From positions 1-51,809 of the forward strand of contig PNAS01000029.1 of assembly GCA_003169695.1 (NCBI GenBank): a stretch of DNA of 51,809 bases, written 5' to 3'. Of this stretch, positions 17,161 to 26,139 are shown one piece after another. A model generated the notes under the pieces. The model had not been told where the DNA came from and did not search any database. It was given only the letters and a program-made list of their open reading frames with translations. The stretch's first letter is position 1. Each line of letters begins with the position of its first letter. Source of the stretch: Spartobacteria bacterium (lineage in GTDB: Bacteria; Verrucomicrobiota; Verrucomicrobiia; Chthoniobacterales; UBA10450). The position numbers and the translations under genes are program-made.

Positions 17161-18447
17161 TCATGCGCTCCCACGACGTCGTTGTTCGAGATTTGGTAAG
17201 AGCCACGTAAGCAGACCTATGAGTGGAAGATAGGAGCAGACTTGAAAGACAAATGGGATACTCGTCCGATCGGCCATCGCCCCGAGCACAGCGGAACCGA
17301 TACCGCCTAAACCGAAGGCGAGACCGAAAAATAGCCCAGCGATCATGCCTACTCTGCCGGGAACAAGCTCTTGCGCGTAGACGAGGATGGCGGAAAAGGC
17401 CGAAGCCAGGATCAGTCCAATGATTGCCGTGAGGATGCCGACCCAGAACAGGTTGGCATAAGGAAGCGCGAGGGCAAACGGCGCAACGCCCAGGATTGAG
17501 GCCCAGATCACACTCTTGCGGCCTACGCGGTCGCCCACCGGCCCGCCCAGCAACGTGCCAGCCGCGACGGCGAAAAGAAAGCCGAAGAGATGGAGTTGAG
17601 CGCTCTTGACTGAGAGCCCGAACTTTCCCATTAGGAAAAACGTGTAGTAGCTCGACATGCTCGCGAGATAGAAATATTTCGAAAAGATAAGCGCGATAAG
17701 GACAGCGAGGGATAAGATCACCCGGCCGCGTGTGAGCATCGGCGTCTCCCGGTGGTGAAAGGGCGTGGATTTCGCCGTTCTGAAAACGGCAAGGCTTCCT
17801 CGGTACCAGCGCCCTATTCCAGTCAGGACAGCGATACCGAGCAAGGCCAGCAGGGAGAACCACAACACGGCTGATTGCCCGCGGGCGACTACGATAACGG
17901 CGGCCAGGAGAGGGCCAAGCGCGCTGCCGGCATTGCCGCCGACCTGAAAGAGCGATTGGGCGAAGCCGAGCCGTCCGCCAGAGGCGATGTGCGCTATGCG
18001 TGAAGCTTCCGGGTGGAACACGGAAGAACCAACGCCGACCAGCGCCACGGCGATGAGAACCAACGTCAGGCTGCCGGCGAATGAGAGCAGGACCAGGCCG
18101 GCGAGCGTGAAGCTCATTCCAACGGCGAGCGAGAAAGGCTGCGGTCGCCGGTCCGTGTAAAGGCCGACGAAGGGCTGGAGAACCGAAGCCGTCAGCTGGT
18201 TGGCGAGCGTAATAAGGCCAATGTGAGCGAAGTTCAGATGAAGCGCGCTCTTAAGAATCGGGTAGATCGCCGGGATCAACGACTGCATCGCGTCGTTGAG
18301 TAAGTGTGAGAAGCTCAGGGCCGTGAGCACACCTAGCACGGGAGCGGTGGCACGCGACACGTCCGGAGTCCGGAGCGCTTGGGTTCCAAGGTCGGGAGCG
18401 GCAATCGGACTGTCGGGCGCGGTGGGCAAGAGAGATATTTTCACCAC
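17161..18447 (-). CDS. Fsr-type MFS exporter (fosmidomycin resistance family)
   Basis: 428 residues with about 12 membrane helices. The stretches 'ALSFSHLLNDAMQSLIPAIYP', 'GLYTDRRPQPFSL', 'GVGSSVFHPEASRIA' and 'GRLGFAQSLFQVGGNAGSALGP' are characteristic of the fosmidomycin resistance/YfnC subgroup of the major facilitator superfamily. These are drug or metabolite exporters in the inner membrane. The Asp-Arg-Arg loop after helix 2 is the conserved MFS motif A. The first ~38 residues are a hydrophilic extension. It is a single gene, and the natural substrate is unknown. Confidence 0.85.
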   Translation of the reverse strand: MVKISLLPTAPDSPIAAPDLGTQALRTPDVSRATAPVLGVLTALSFSHLLNDAMQSLIPAIYPILKSALHLNFAHIGLITLANQLTASVLQPFVGLYTDRRPQPFSLAVGMSFTLAGLVLLSFAGSLTLVLIAVALVGVGSSVFHPEASRIAHIASGGRLGFAQSLFQVGGNAGSALGPLLAAVIVVARGQSAVLWFSLLALLGIAVLTGIGRWYRGSLAVFRTAKSTPFHHRETPMLTRGRVILSLAVLIALIFSKYFYLASMSSYYTFFLMGKFGLSVKSAQLHLFGFLFAVAAGTLLGGPVGDRVGRKSVIWASILGVAPFALALPYANLFWVGILTAIIGLILASAFSAILVYAQELVPGRVGMIAGLFFGLAFGLGGIGSAVLGAMADRTSIPFVFQVCSYLPLIGLLTWLLPNLEQRRRGSA

Positions 18448-18760
18448 TCTTCTTCCGCACGCAATGCCCGATCCCGGCGCACGCGGCCGCGCGGATTATT
18501 TTTGGCGATACGTCTCTTTGTATTTATCGCGCAAACGTGTCTGCCGGTTGCTGAGATCGATCTTCCGTCCCATCGATGTAGGGGCAGTCCTCACTATTGA
18601 CATTGCGTCATAGGGGTTGTTAAAACACTCGCGATCTGGGTCGCTCAATTCTTGCAGTGGATTCACGAGAAGGAAGTCAATTTCGGTTGGAATGGTCCCC
18701 AACCCAGCGATTCTGCACCTGCGCCGTGAAGCAGTCGGCATTGTGAATTCGTCGAACGCG

Positions 18761-20335
18761 ATGGCCGAGAATGAGCTCAGTTTGGCCGCTGGTGGCGAGA
18801 CGAGCAGGAAAGTCGGGGGCTATTTCTGGAGTGCCGGCCTGCTGGCTGCGCTTGGGTTTCTGATCGCTTTCTTTTCATTCGATCTGAACACGCCTTGGAC
18901 CCAGGACGATTATTACAACGGCGCCGTCTGGTCGCAGGCAGCCCACAATCTTCTCCGTGCCGGACTGCTGAAGACAGTCGCAGTGCCGGCTGCGTTTTAC
19001 TATGGGCCGCTACCGATACCGCCGGACGGGTTTTATGTTCATCATCCCTGCTTGCTACCGCTGGGTGTTGCAGCTGCCTTTTGGGTGTTCGGCGAGAGCG
19101 AGTGGGCGGCCCGAATTGTCCCACTCTTGTGCTCCACCACGAGCGTCATCCTAGTGTGGCTCTTAGCCCGGAGTTGTGCGGGAGTACGTGCCGCGACCTT
19201 CAGTGTGGCGGTCTTTGTCACGCTACCGATGGAGCTGCACTACGGACAGATGGTTAACTTCGAACCGTGCACGCTGATGTGGATGCTCGCCGCGCTGCTG
19301 AGTGTGCGATACGTGAGTGTAACCGGCAACACGCGCTGGTGGATTAGTATGATCGCCGCCTGTGTTCTGGCGATGTGGACCGCGTGGCTCGCGTATTTTT
19401 TTGTCATTATCCTGGCTCTTCACTTCGTTTTCTTCGCTCGCGAGAAACACCGGTCCGTCGCTGCGTGGCTGTGGCTGCTCGCGCTTCTCTCCGCGCTGGC
19501 TTTCCTTTTTCAAATTCGCGAGGTACGGGCCGATGCGTGGCCGGACTTAGCGGCGGCCTTTTACCACCGGCTCAGCAGCAGCGGCGCGGGGGCGTTGCGC
19601 TTCACCATGTCGGAATGGGCGCGGACGGTCGGCGGATGGCTTCTTATACTCGTCTCGCCGCTCGCATGGGCGCTCGCCTTCGTCGGAAGCTGGATCGTTT
19701 GGAAGAACAGGCAGGCTGCGCCGGGACTGCGTTGGCTCGGTTGGGCGGCCCTCTGTCTTTTACTTCTGAACGGCTTCTATCTGGTGGCATTCCGCAACGC
19801 CTCCTACATCCACGACTACGCAGGCTTCTACCTCGTTGCGCCTATCTCGCTTATGGCGGGTATGGCGCTCGACCGTCTCGCTGGTTGGAAGGCGTCACGC
19901 CATCTCGGACTTGCGATCGCATTGATGATGGTCTTAACCCTTGCCTATTTTGGTGTCGTCACGTCTCGCAGTCTTTGGGCGCAATCCCATTTGTTGGAAG
20001 GAACCATCGCGGAGTCGCCCCGCTTCATACCGTCGTTAGGCCACATCCTGCGCGGATATTTCGACGAACGAACCGAGGTCCTCTGCAACTTCGAGCCGCA
20101 CGCCACAACCCTTCCCTATTACGCACAGCGTAGCTTCCTTGGCGAGCCATGGGACGCACCAGGCTGGGGGGAGCGGCTCCAGGATAAAACAGGCCGCTTC
20201 GGCGCGATCGTTTGGATGGACGGCGCGGACGCGCCGGAGTTGCTCGAGGTCTTGCCGAAACAAGGCCGGACAGAGATTGAGCTCGAGCGCGTCCGCTTCT
20301 GTTTATGGAAACCTTCTGTGGATAACCTACGGTGA
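18761..20335 (+). CDS. ArnT/PMT-like glycosyltransferase (GT-C fold)
   Basis: 524 residues from the Met at 18761; the frame is open upstream to a TTG at 18617, and Met starts at 18692 and 18761 are both possible. There are about 11-12 membrane helices. The first periplasmic loop carries WTQDDYYNG with Asp49-Asp50, the acidic pair used by GT-C enzymes of the GT39/GT83 group (PMT_2 domain). These move a sugar from a polyprenyl-phosphate carrier onto lipid A, protein or another acceptor outside the inner membrane. A soluble C-terminal portion begins near residue 410. The acceptor is not evident from neighbours. Confidence 0.8.
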   Translation: MAENELSLAAGGETSRKVGGYFWSAGLLAALGFLIAFFSFDLNTPWTQDDYYNGAVWSQAAHNLLRAGLLKTVAVPAAFYYGPLPIPPDGFYVHHPCLLPLGVAAAFWVFGESEWAARIVPLLCSTTSVILVWLLARSCAGVRAATFSVAVFVTLPMELHYGQMVNFEPCTLMWMLAALLSVRYVSVTGNTRWWISMIAACVLAMWTAWLAYFFVIILALHFVFFAREKHRSVAAWLWLLALLSALAFLFQIREVRADAWPDLAAAFYHRLSSSGAGALRFTMSEWARTVGGWLLILVSPLAWALAFVGSWIVWKNRQAAPGLRWLGWAALCLLLLNGFYLVAFRNASYIHDYAGFYLVAPISLMAGMALDRLAGWKASRHLGLAIALMMVLTLAYFGVVTSRSLWAQSHLLEGTIAESPRFIPSLGHILRGYFDERTEVLCNFEPHATTLPYYAQRSFLGEPWDAPGWGERLQDKTGRFGAIVWMDGADAPELLEVLPKQGRTEIELERVRFCLWKPSVDNLR

Positions 20336-20503
20336 CGCGATGAAGGCATCAAAGCGATCAGCGGCGTTGATCACATCGCCGCCGCCCGTCGGAGCGACAA
20401 GCTTGGCAGCGACAGCTGCCATCGCTGGTGATCGATCTGTTCCCTGATAGATGACACTCCGCACTACCAAGACGTCCTTCAACCCCCGACAAACTGCGGC
20501 TGA

Positions 20504-21763
20504 TTATCCGTGGGCGCGGGCGACCTTGACTGGAGCGGGGCGTTTCGGCCGCGCTCCAAAGCGCCTGCTTTTCCCTGTTCCGTCCCCGTTTCCTCCCGCA
20601 CTCCCATTGGCGAAGACCGGGGTTCTGCCCCCAGGCATTGGACCAGGCGCAGCCACCTGCGCGCTCTTCCCCGCTTTGTCGACCAGGCGATCGATCATAT
20701 CGGGCATGAGCCGTTCGGCGAACCCAACGATAAAAGCCCACACCAACCACTTTGCCAATTCAGCTGGATAAGAAAGCAGTTCTGGCCAATTACCGTTTGG
20801 GGACGTCTTGGGGAAAAGCTGACCGTTCAACAGTTGCCCTCCGAAAACGAAGGATAACAAAATGGCAAACACAAACCCTGTTACCGGAGCGAGTCTAACC
20901 GACTCGGAGTAGCGTAGCGCGACAACGTTGCGCGCGATCTCGTTGTTCTCCGGCACCGACTCGATCCGCAACAAGGCGCTAATGAACGATCCTACCGCGC
21001 CAGCGATAGCGGCTAGACTGAGCAGCGTCAATATATGTAACGCTCGGTAGAGGGTTGTCGGGTGCTCTACGTCGCCTACGAAATAAGATGTAAGGAAATG
21101 CGACTCCTGCAACGGATGGTGCATCGCGGTACGACAGATCAGAAATAAGAGTACAACCGCGACGGGCGTGAAGATAAGCTTAAACAAGGTCAGGCGCAGC
21201 TTTCTGATCAGGTAGCTGCGGGTCTCTTCGATGTGATACTCCAGCAGCGTCAACTTCCTAATCTCGTTGATCAACTGAATGTAATCGGCCCGGAGCCATC
21301 GCACTCGGGCTTCAGGATCCGATGCCCGGTCGCAACCTGTAAGCATTTTGTAAGTGTGTGATCCAGTATAGACGCCGTACGCTTCTGCGCTGACGCGCGC
21401 CCGATAATCGTCACGTATCGCTGGCACAGCACTATCCAAGGTCTCGACCGGCATGAGCTGACCGAAAAGAAGATTGAGATTGTGGACATAATCTCCCATC
21501 TCGTTTCGCTGAAAAGGTTTGTCGTTTTGCGCTAGCCTCTCCTCGATCATCGAGCACAGGTTACGGAATTCCTGTACGGTGGGATCGACACACCGGCCGT
21601 CCTGATCTTTCCCTTTCCGCGTTGCTGGTACTACAGCGTGAAACAAGCCGACGAGGCGCAGAAACTTTTCGTGCGGCAGCCCGTCAAGGGCATCGCGTGA
21701 AATTCTTCGACTCCCGGAAACTGCAGGAGTTCCTCTCTTCTTCCAAAATCGAGTGATTTTCAT
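20504..21763 (-). CDS. Membrane protein of unknown function
   Basis: 419 residues from the Met at 21763; the 51 codons upstream are low-quality extension. The N-terminal 180 residues are soluble and helical. Membrane helices follow at about 195-215, 240-260, 290-310 and 330-350. A conserved-looking 'AFIVGFAERLMPDMIDRLVDKA' follows the last helix, then a Gly/Pro-rich tail rich in Arg and Lys. The 'GF.ER..PD...rL' ending is a motif I have seen in uncharacterised bacterial membrane proteins. No function can be assigned. Confidence 0.6.
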   Translation of the reverse strand: MKITRFWKKRGTPAVSGSRRISRDALDGLPHEKFLRLVGLFHAVVPATRKGKDQDGRCVDPTVQEFRNLCSMIEERLAQNDKPFQRNEMGDYVHNLNLLFGQLMPVETLDSAVPAIRDDYRARVSAEAYGVYTGSHTYKMLTGCDRASDPEARVRWLRADYIQLINEIRKLTLLEYHIEETRSYLIRKLRLTLFKLIFTPVAVVLLFLICRTAMHHPLQESHFLTSYFVGDVEHPTTLYRALHILTLLSLAAIAGAVGSFISALLRIESVPENNEIARNVVALRYSESVRLAPVTGFVFAILLSFVFGGQLLNGQLFPKTSPNGNWPELLSYPAELAKWLVWAFIVGFAERLMPDMIDRLVDKAGKSAQVAAPGPMPGGRTPVFANGSAGGNGDGTGKSRRFGARPKRPAPVKVARAHG

Positions 21764-22145
21764 GGGATTGGTGCTCTTACTTCGATTTTGCGCAGATATC
21801 GGCATTGAGCCTGTTCCCAAGCGTCCAAGAGGTTCACGCTGAGAACTGGGGCGTTTGCAATTACTACGGGAAAAGCGCCGCCGAAGTTCCAGATATTTGG
21901 CCATGCTTGGCAGCAAGCCAAGTAAGTCGGACTAGACGACGGGGCGGCGTTTAGATTTTAGCGTTTACTTAAGCCGCCCGTTCGTCCGACGCTGTTTTCG
22001 CTTGAATCACTTAGGAATCCGTCACGCGATTTCCGGGTCGACACGCGTCGTCATTCTTGATTCACTTCCGTGTCGGTAGAATCGGAGGGATGGGAAAGGC
22101 GATAATCGAACGACGTCGAACCGCGGCAACCGGAAATCCGCTGCA
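21764..22145. other. Intergenic region between divergent genes
   Basis: 382 bases between divergently transcribed genes, expected to hold both promoters. A tiny frame of 19 codons (22090-22149) ends in an ATGA overlap with the next gene, but its ribosome site touches its start codon. Nothing else is recognised. Confidence 0.35.
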
Positions 22146-22718
22146 ATGAAAACATCGTACCTTAAGAGATTTACCGTGGGCGCGGCACCGTTTCTCTTTC
22201 TCTCATTGACCGCTCTCCACGGTGGCACGCCGACGCCCACGCCGACTCCAAGTGTCGCGCCCGCCGCGAGTCCCGCACCTATGAAGTCGGGGCCACAGCA
22301 ACAACCCGCGCAGTCGGCGGTCAAAGTTACTCTGCTCAGTTTCACGCCGATGGCCGGCGTCCCCGGGGGAAAAGATTTCAAAATTGCTACACTGACGTTC
22401 AAGATTGAAGCTAGTGCGCCAGTGGCGGTCACCGAAGCCAGCTTTTACATCGATTCCGGTGCCTTCGATGATGGCCCAGCGCACAATGTGCCTATCAACC
22501 TTCTTGTTCATACAGGCATTTTTTTGGGACCGCCGGGCACCAAGGTGGACCCGGGGCATCCCATCCAGCGAACCGTCTGGCTGAAGTCGCAAGAGAACGT
22601 CTATCCGAACTGGTCACTTGCGTATAATCAGACCGAGAACGCCACATTTCGTTGGACCATTGGCGGACAGCCCGGAGGCGGCCCGGTTGCAAAACCGCTT
22701 CACAAAGCCTGGCCGTAG
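22146..22718 (+). CDS. Secreted protein with a Thr-Pro linker
   Basis: 190 residues. A Sec signal peptide covers residues 1-26 (VGAAPFLFLSLTALHG). A repeated Thr-Pro/Ala-Pro linker follows at about 28-50, then a single beta-rich domain of ~120 residues with 'ATLTFKIEASAPVAVTEASFYID' and 'GHPIQRTVWL', which looks like an immunoglobulin-type sandwich. It is probably secreted or periplasmic. No enzyme motif could be found. Function unknown. Confidence 0.6.
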   Translation: MKTSYLKRFTVGAAPFLFLSLTALHGGTPTPTPTPSVAPAASPAPMKSGPQQQPAQSAVKVTLLSFTPMAGVPGGKDFKIATLTFKIEASAPVAVTEASFYIDSGAFDDGPAHNVPINLLVHTGIFLGPPGTKVDPGHPIQRTVWLKSQENVYPNWSLAYNQTENATFRWTIGGQPGGGPVAKPLHKAWP

Positions 22719-22745
22719 CCTGCGTTCAAATCACGCAAGTTGGCC

Positions 22746-23828
22746 TTAGATCACCTCAACCTCGATCGGCAGAACATGATTGATCATGTAGGTGCCACGA
22801 TCGGGGTCATGCTCGAACGGCTGGACGCGATTGCGTGAGTCAGTAGCCCGAGCCAGCAGCCTTTGTTTTCCTGCCTTGGTGGGCGTGCGCCAATCAAATA
22901 CCCAAAGACGCCACGCGTTTTTCACGGGAGCATCCAGTAGGTGCGCCGCATTCCACGTCGCACCGGCGTCGGCGCTGACCTCCACCTTCGCTATCTCGCC
23001 GTCGCCGCACCAAGCCGCTCCATGCACACGGACGGTCGAATTGGCGGGAACGCTCTCGCCATCCTCCGGGCGCGCGATCTCAGCTTTCACTTGCTGCTCG
23101 CGCAGTGGGGCAAGAGTGGGCAACGTTCCACTGCGGTCCCAAAAAGAATAGTCGAGCGATTGATAGTAACCGTTGAATGGCCTGGAGCTTACGATCAGGC
23201 GTCGGAGCCACTTCACGGACGCCATCGCATACCAACCGGGCACGATCGCGCGCAGGGGAAATCCATGCGTCGCGGTAAGTTTCTCGCCGTTCATCTCGTA
23301 CGCGAGCAGTACATCGTCGTACGCCTTGCCGAGCGGTAAACTCCGGGAAAAGGAAATCTTACCCGATGGGCGGGGCGTCTTATCGACTGCGCCTTCGTCC
23401 GCGCCTTCGAGGATCACCTCAATCGCGCCCGGCTTTACCTTCGCGCGATCGAGCACGGCCGCCAGAGTAACGCCGGTCCAGGATGCATTTCCGACTGCGC
23501 CAAGTCCCCATTGCACTCCTTTGACTTTAGGCTCGAGGAAAATGCGGTTGTTGCCCGCGCATTCCAGGGTCGCAGCGATGGTGCGCGATTCCATTTCGAG
23601 CAGTTCTTCGTAACTGAGTGAGAACGGCGTTTCGACTTCGCCTTCAACTTTGAGTTGCCATTCCGAGGCTGCAATTTCCGGGATCGGAAAGTGGCAGCGA
23701 ACATAAAAGGATTCGTTAGGGGTGGTGAAGGCGCTCAAGGTCGAGAACGGCATCTCAAGATTGAGCGGTTCTTTCTCGCGAACGATCAGCCCGTCCGATG
23801 TCAGTGGGTTATTGTCCGCAGATTTCAC
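22746..23828 (-). CDS. Sulfite oxidase-like molybdopterin enzyme
   Basis: 360 residues. The N-terminal ~220 residues match the sulfite oxidase molybdopterin domain, with Cys90 in TLECAGNNR as the expected molybdenum ligand and 'HGFPLRAIVPGWY...SVKWL' in the second half. The C-terminal ~110 residues (VRVHGAAWCGDGEIAKVEVS to the end) form the Mo-co dimerisation domain. There is no signal peptide and no haem domain, so it is probably cytosolic. Such enzymes convert sulfite to sulfate. It lies 60 bases downstream of the persulfide dioxygenase-rhodanese gene on the same strand. Together they would take sulfane sulfur to sulfite and then sulfate. Confidence 0.85.
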   Translation of the reverse strand: MKSADNNPLTSDGLIVREKEPLNLEMPFSTLSAFTTPNESFYVRCHFPIPEIAASEWQLKVEGEVETPFSLSYEELLEMESRTIAATLECAGNNRIFLEPKVKGVQWGLGAVGNASWTGVTLAAVLDRAKVKPGAIEVILEGADEGAVDKTPRPSGKISFSRSLPLGKAYDDVLLAYEMNGEKLTATHGFPLRAIVPGWYAMASVKWLRRLIVSSRPFNGYYQSLDYSFWDRSGTLPTLAPLREQQVKAEIARPEDGESVPANSTVRVHGAAWCGDGEIAKVEVSADAGATWNAAHLLDAPVKNAWRLWVFDWRTPTKAGKQRLLARATDSRNRVQPFEHDPDRGTYMINHVLPIEVEVI

Positions 23829-23888
23829 AGGTTAGCGCTGATCCTTGATCCGAAAAAGAGATGCGAGAGGAAGAGGAGATTCTTCCAG

Positions 23889-25277
23889 TCATTTCTCCAC
23901 CGGGAACTTTGCCGCTTTCCATGCGTGGAAACTTCCTGGCAGATTCCGAACGTCAGCAAAGCCCTCCTGCTGCAGCAGGCTCGCGGCGAGACTCGCGCGG
24001 TATCCGGTAGCGCAATAAACAAGCACCGGGCGCTCCCGGTCGAGTTCACCCGAGCGTTTCTGCAGGTGCGGGAGAAAAATATGCTTCGCGCCCGGGATGC
24101 GACCATTTTTCCACTCGGCTGGCCCGCGGACGTCGAGCACCTGCAAACCATTGCGCGCGTTTTGCAATTCGTGAATCGTCATCTGCAGCAGCTCGCGCAA
24201 CGGATAACCGGCGTTTTGCCAGGCTTTCATCCCTCCGACCAAGTAACCGGCGAACTTCGTGTAACCAGTGCGCACAAAAAGCTGCGCTACTTTTTCGACA
24301 TCAGCGTCGCTTTCGAGCACGAGGAGAATCGGCATCTGTGGATCGAGTAGCCAACCTGCCCAGATGGAGAGGATAGGAGAGGCGGCAATATTCAGCGCGC
24401 CGTCGATGTGTCCGCCGCCAAACGCCAGCATCGTGCGCGTGTCCACGAGTTGAGCGCTCTTCCCATCGACGAATTCCTTGAAAGTTTTCGGCGGCAGCGC
24501 GGGAATGATCGGCAGCCGCCCAAGGACCTCGGGTCCGGCAGCATTGACCTTTTTCATCCGCTTGTAATAGGTTGGTTCGGGGGGCGGAGTGGAAAGCGCG
24601 TAGTCGACGAATGTTTGTCGTTCCTTGCGTTGGTAATAGGGATTGAAGCGCTTTTCGAAACCGATCGTGCTCTCGAGGCGATCGCCGATGTCAGCCCCGC
24701 AAGGCGATCCACTTCCATGAGATGGATGAATGATCACGCTATCGTCGAGCTTTCCATAGAATTCCCACAGCGTGTCATAAAGTTGTGAGGCCAGCTTGTC
24801 CGCATCTCTGCCGAGGAGATCTGGCCGGCCGGCGGAATTAACGAAGAGCGAGTCACCTGTGAAAACGCCCCATGGAAAGTCAGTGTGCTCTTCCTCGGCG
24901 GCGACATAGCAGACATGCTCGGGAGTGTGCCCGGGCGAATGACGCGCGGTCAGAACAAGAGGGCCGAATTTGAATTCGTCACCATCCTTGACCGGCTCGA
25001 CGGCAAAACCGTACTCCGCGCCGCCTTCGCCGCTCGCGTAAATCTTTGCCGTCTGTGTGCGAGCCGCCAATTCTCGTGAGCCGCTGACGAGATCAGCGTG
25101 GATATGTGTTTCGAAAATGTGCGTAATCGAAACGCCGTTCTTTCGCGCCAGTTCTACGTAGATTTCCACGTCAGGTCGCGGATCAATGACTGCGGCGGTG
25201 CCTTCCTCGTCATCGCCGATCAGGTAAGAGATCGCTGCGATGCCATCGGTGAGAACGCGTTCGAAAATAAGAGACAT
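23889..25277 (-). CDS. CstB-like persulfide dioxygenase-rhodanese fusion
   Basis: 462 residues. Residues 1-245 are a metallo-beta-lactamase fold of the ETHE1/persulfide dioxygenase type: THIHADLVSG (57-66), His117 in SPGHT and Asp142 in TGDSLF as iron ligands. The usual second-metal His after the Asp is Leu63, as expected for a mono-iron enzyme. Two rhodanese domains follow. The first (~270-360) has no active Cys (LLVLESDAD in its place); the second (~370-462) has Cys422 in the loop CATGYRAS. The architecture is that of CstB, which oxidises persulfides to sulfite and passes sulfur on as thiosulfate. It heads a likely operon with the sulfite oxidase. The role is sulfide detoxification. Confidence 0.88.
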   Translation of the reverse strand: MSLIFERVLTDGIAAISYLIGDDEEGTAAVIDPRPDVEIYVELARKNGVSITHIFETHIHADLVSGSRELAARTQTAKIYASGEGGAEYGFAVEPVKDGDEFKFGPLVLTARHSPGHTPEHVCYVAAEEEHTDFPWGVFTGDSLFVNSAGRPDLLGRDADKLASQLYDTLWEFYGKLDDSVIIHPSHGSGSPCGADIGDRLESTIGFEKRFNPYYQRKERQTFVDYALSTPPPEPTYYKRMKKVNAAGPEVLGRLPIIPALPPKTFKEFVDGKSAQLVDTRTMLAFGGGHIDGALNIAASPILSIWAGWLLDPQMPILLVLESDADVEKVAQLFVRTGYTKFAGYLVGGMKAWQNAGYPLRELLQMTIHELQNARNGLQVLDVRGPAEWKNGRIPGAKHIFLPHLQKRSGELDRERPVLVYCATGYRASLAASLLQQEGFADVRNLPGSFHAWKAAKFPVEK

Positions 25278-25437
25278 ATATATGATTGAGCAGGGTTCAG
25301 AAACTCACGAGCGCTGAATACCATCCTTATACTATGCGATGGCAGCCGCTGTCTTTCCAAAAATGCGCGTAGGTCGGAAAGATTGCGCGGCAGCCGTGTC
25401 GGTGCCAACACCAGAATCGACGGGCGACCCGCCTGCC

Positions 25438-25671
25438 CTACAATTTTGGACGACGCGGGGTTCGCATCTCACGGCGTGAGTCTGGCGAGGCATGTCCAGG
25501 AACGCTGATGTCTGGGTTTGGCGACAAGCGTGGATGAGCGTCGCGATAGTACTTCGTCGCCAGACCGAGAACGAACGCAACAAGCACGAAGCAAACGGTC
25601 TTTTTCTCTTCAGGCGTAAGGACGAAAATCTCGCGGCGTGCCGGCTTTGAAGTGCTGTGCTTCGCTTTCAT
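25438..25671 (-). CDS. Small single-helix membrane protein
   Basis: 77 residues. A basic N-terminus is followed by 'LTPEEKKTVCFVLVAFVLGLA', so one membrane helix lies at about residues 25-41. After it comes 'TKYYRDAHP' and a short disordered tail. Its ATG overlaps the stop of the KTSC gene by 4 bases (ATGA), so it is translated as the last gene of the cassette. Similar 'LTPEEK..v.fvl..f..Glatk.yR' proteins occur in Verrucomicrobia, to my recollection, without a known role. Confidence 0.6.
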   Translation of the reverse strand: MKAKHSTSKPARREIFVLTPEEKKTVCFVLVAFVLGLATKYYRDAHPRLSPNPDISVPGHASPDSRREMRTPRRPKL

Positions 25672-25991
25672 TTTGGTCTCACATGCAGCGACCGGTATTT
25701 CCGGCGAATATTTTCGTCGTAAAAGCGCGCTTTCGACGGCGCGATCATGAGGTCGTGATAAATTGCCGGGCTAACGTTGAGATAACGATAGATCGCCCCG
25801 TTTCTAAATTCGATTTCCAAAACATGCAGACGCGTGCTGTAACCGACGGAAGCGAGTGCCGTGGATTGAACAGCGTCGCGCTTGATGTGGGAAATAATAC
25901 CCGTGGAATCGGGCGTCTTTGGAGGATCGCCCGCGACCGCCGTTGCGAACAAGAGCATGCACGTGAACAGCGCGATGGGGGGACGCCGCAT
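25668..25991 (-). CDS. Secreted KTSC-domain protein
   Basis: 107 residues. A signal peptide covers residues 1-21 (IALFTCMLLFATAVAG). The rest matches the KTSC domain: 'STALASVGYSTRLHVLEIEF', 'NGAIYRYLNVSPAIYHDLM' and 'APSKARFYDENIRRKY'. KTSC is a small domain often fused to RNA- or lysyl-tRNA-synthetase-like proteins or standing alone; its function is unknown, and secreted forms are less common. It follows the LolA-like gene by about 150 bases and is coupled to the small membrane protein. Confidence 0.8.
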   Translation of the reverse strand: MRRPPIALFTCMLLFATAVAGDPPKTPDSTGIISHIKRDAVQSTALASVGYSTRLHVLEIEFRNGAIYRYLNVSPAIYHDLMIAPSKARFYDENIRRKYRSLHVRPK

Positions 25992-26139
25992 GGGGTCTCC
26001 CTTGTAGCAAGGTTGCGCTCTGACGTCGAGGAAGATTGCGCGGTGTTAACTCCTGCTCCTCATCGTGCTCTTGACCATGCTCCCCAAAGGCAGAAGACCG
26101 TGATCACGAATCGGATCGGGTCAGGAGCAGCAAATATTG

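Noticed and set aside
22090..22149. 19-codon upstream frame with ATGA overlap (possible leader peptide)
   Set aside because: The purine-rich site touches the start codon, leaving no spacing for ribosome binding, and the peptide has no regulatory codon run.
22022..22432. Minus-strand frame of 136 residues upstream of and across the secreted protein
   Set aside because: Antisense shadow of the Thr-Pro linker region; no family features.
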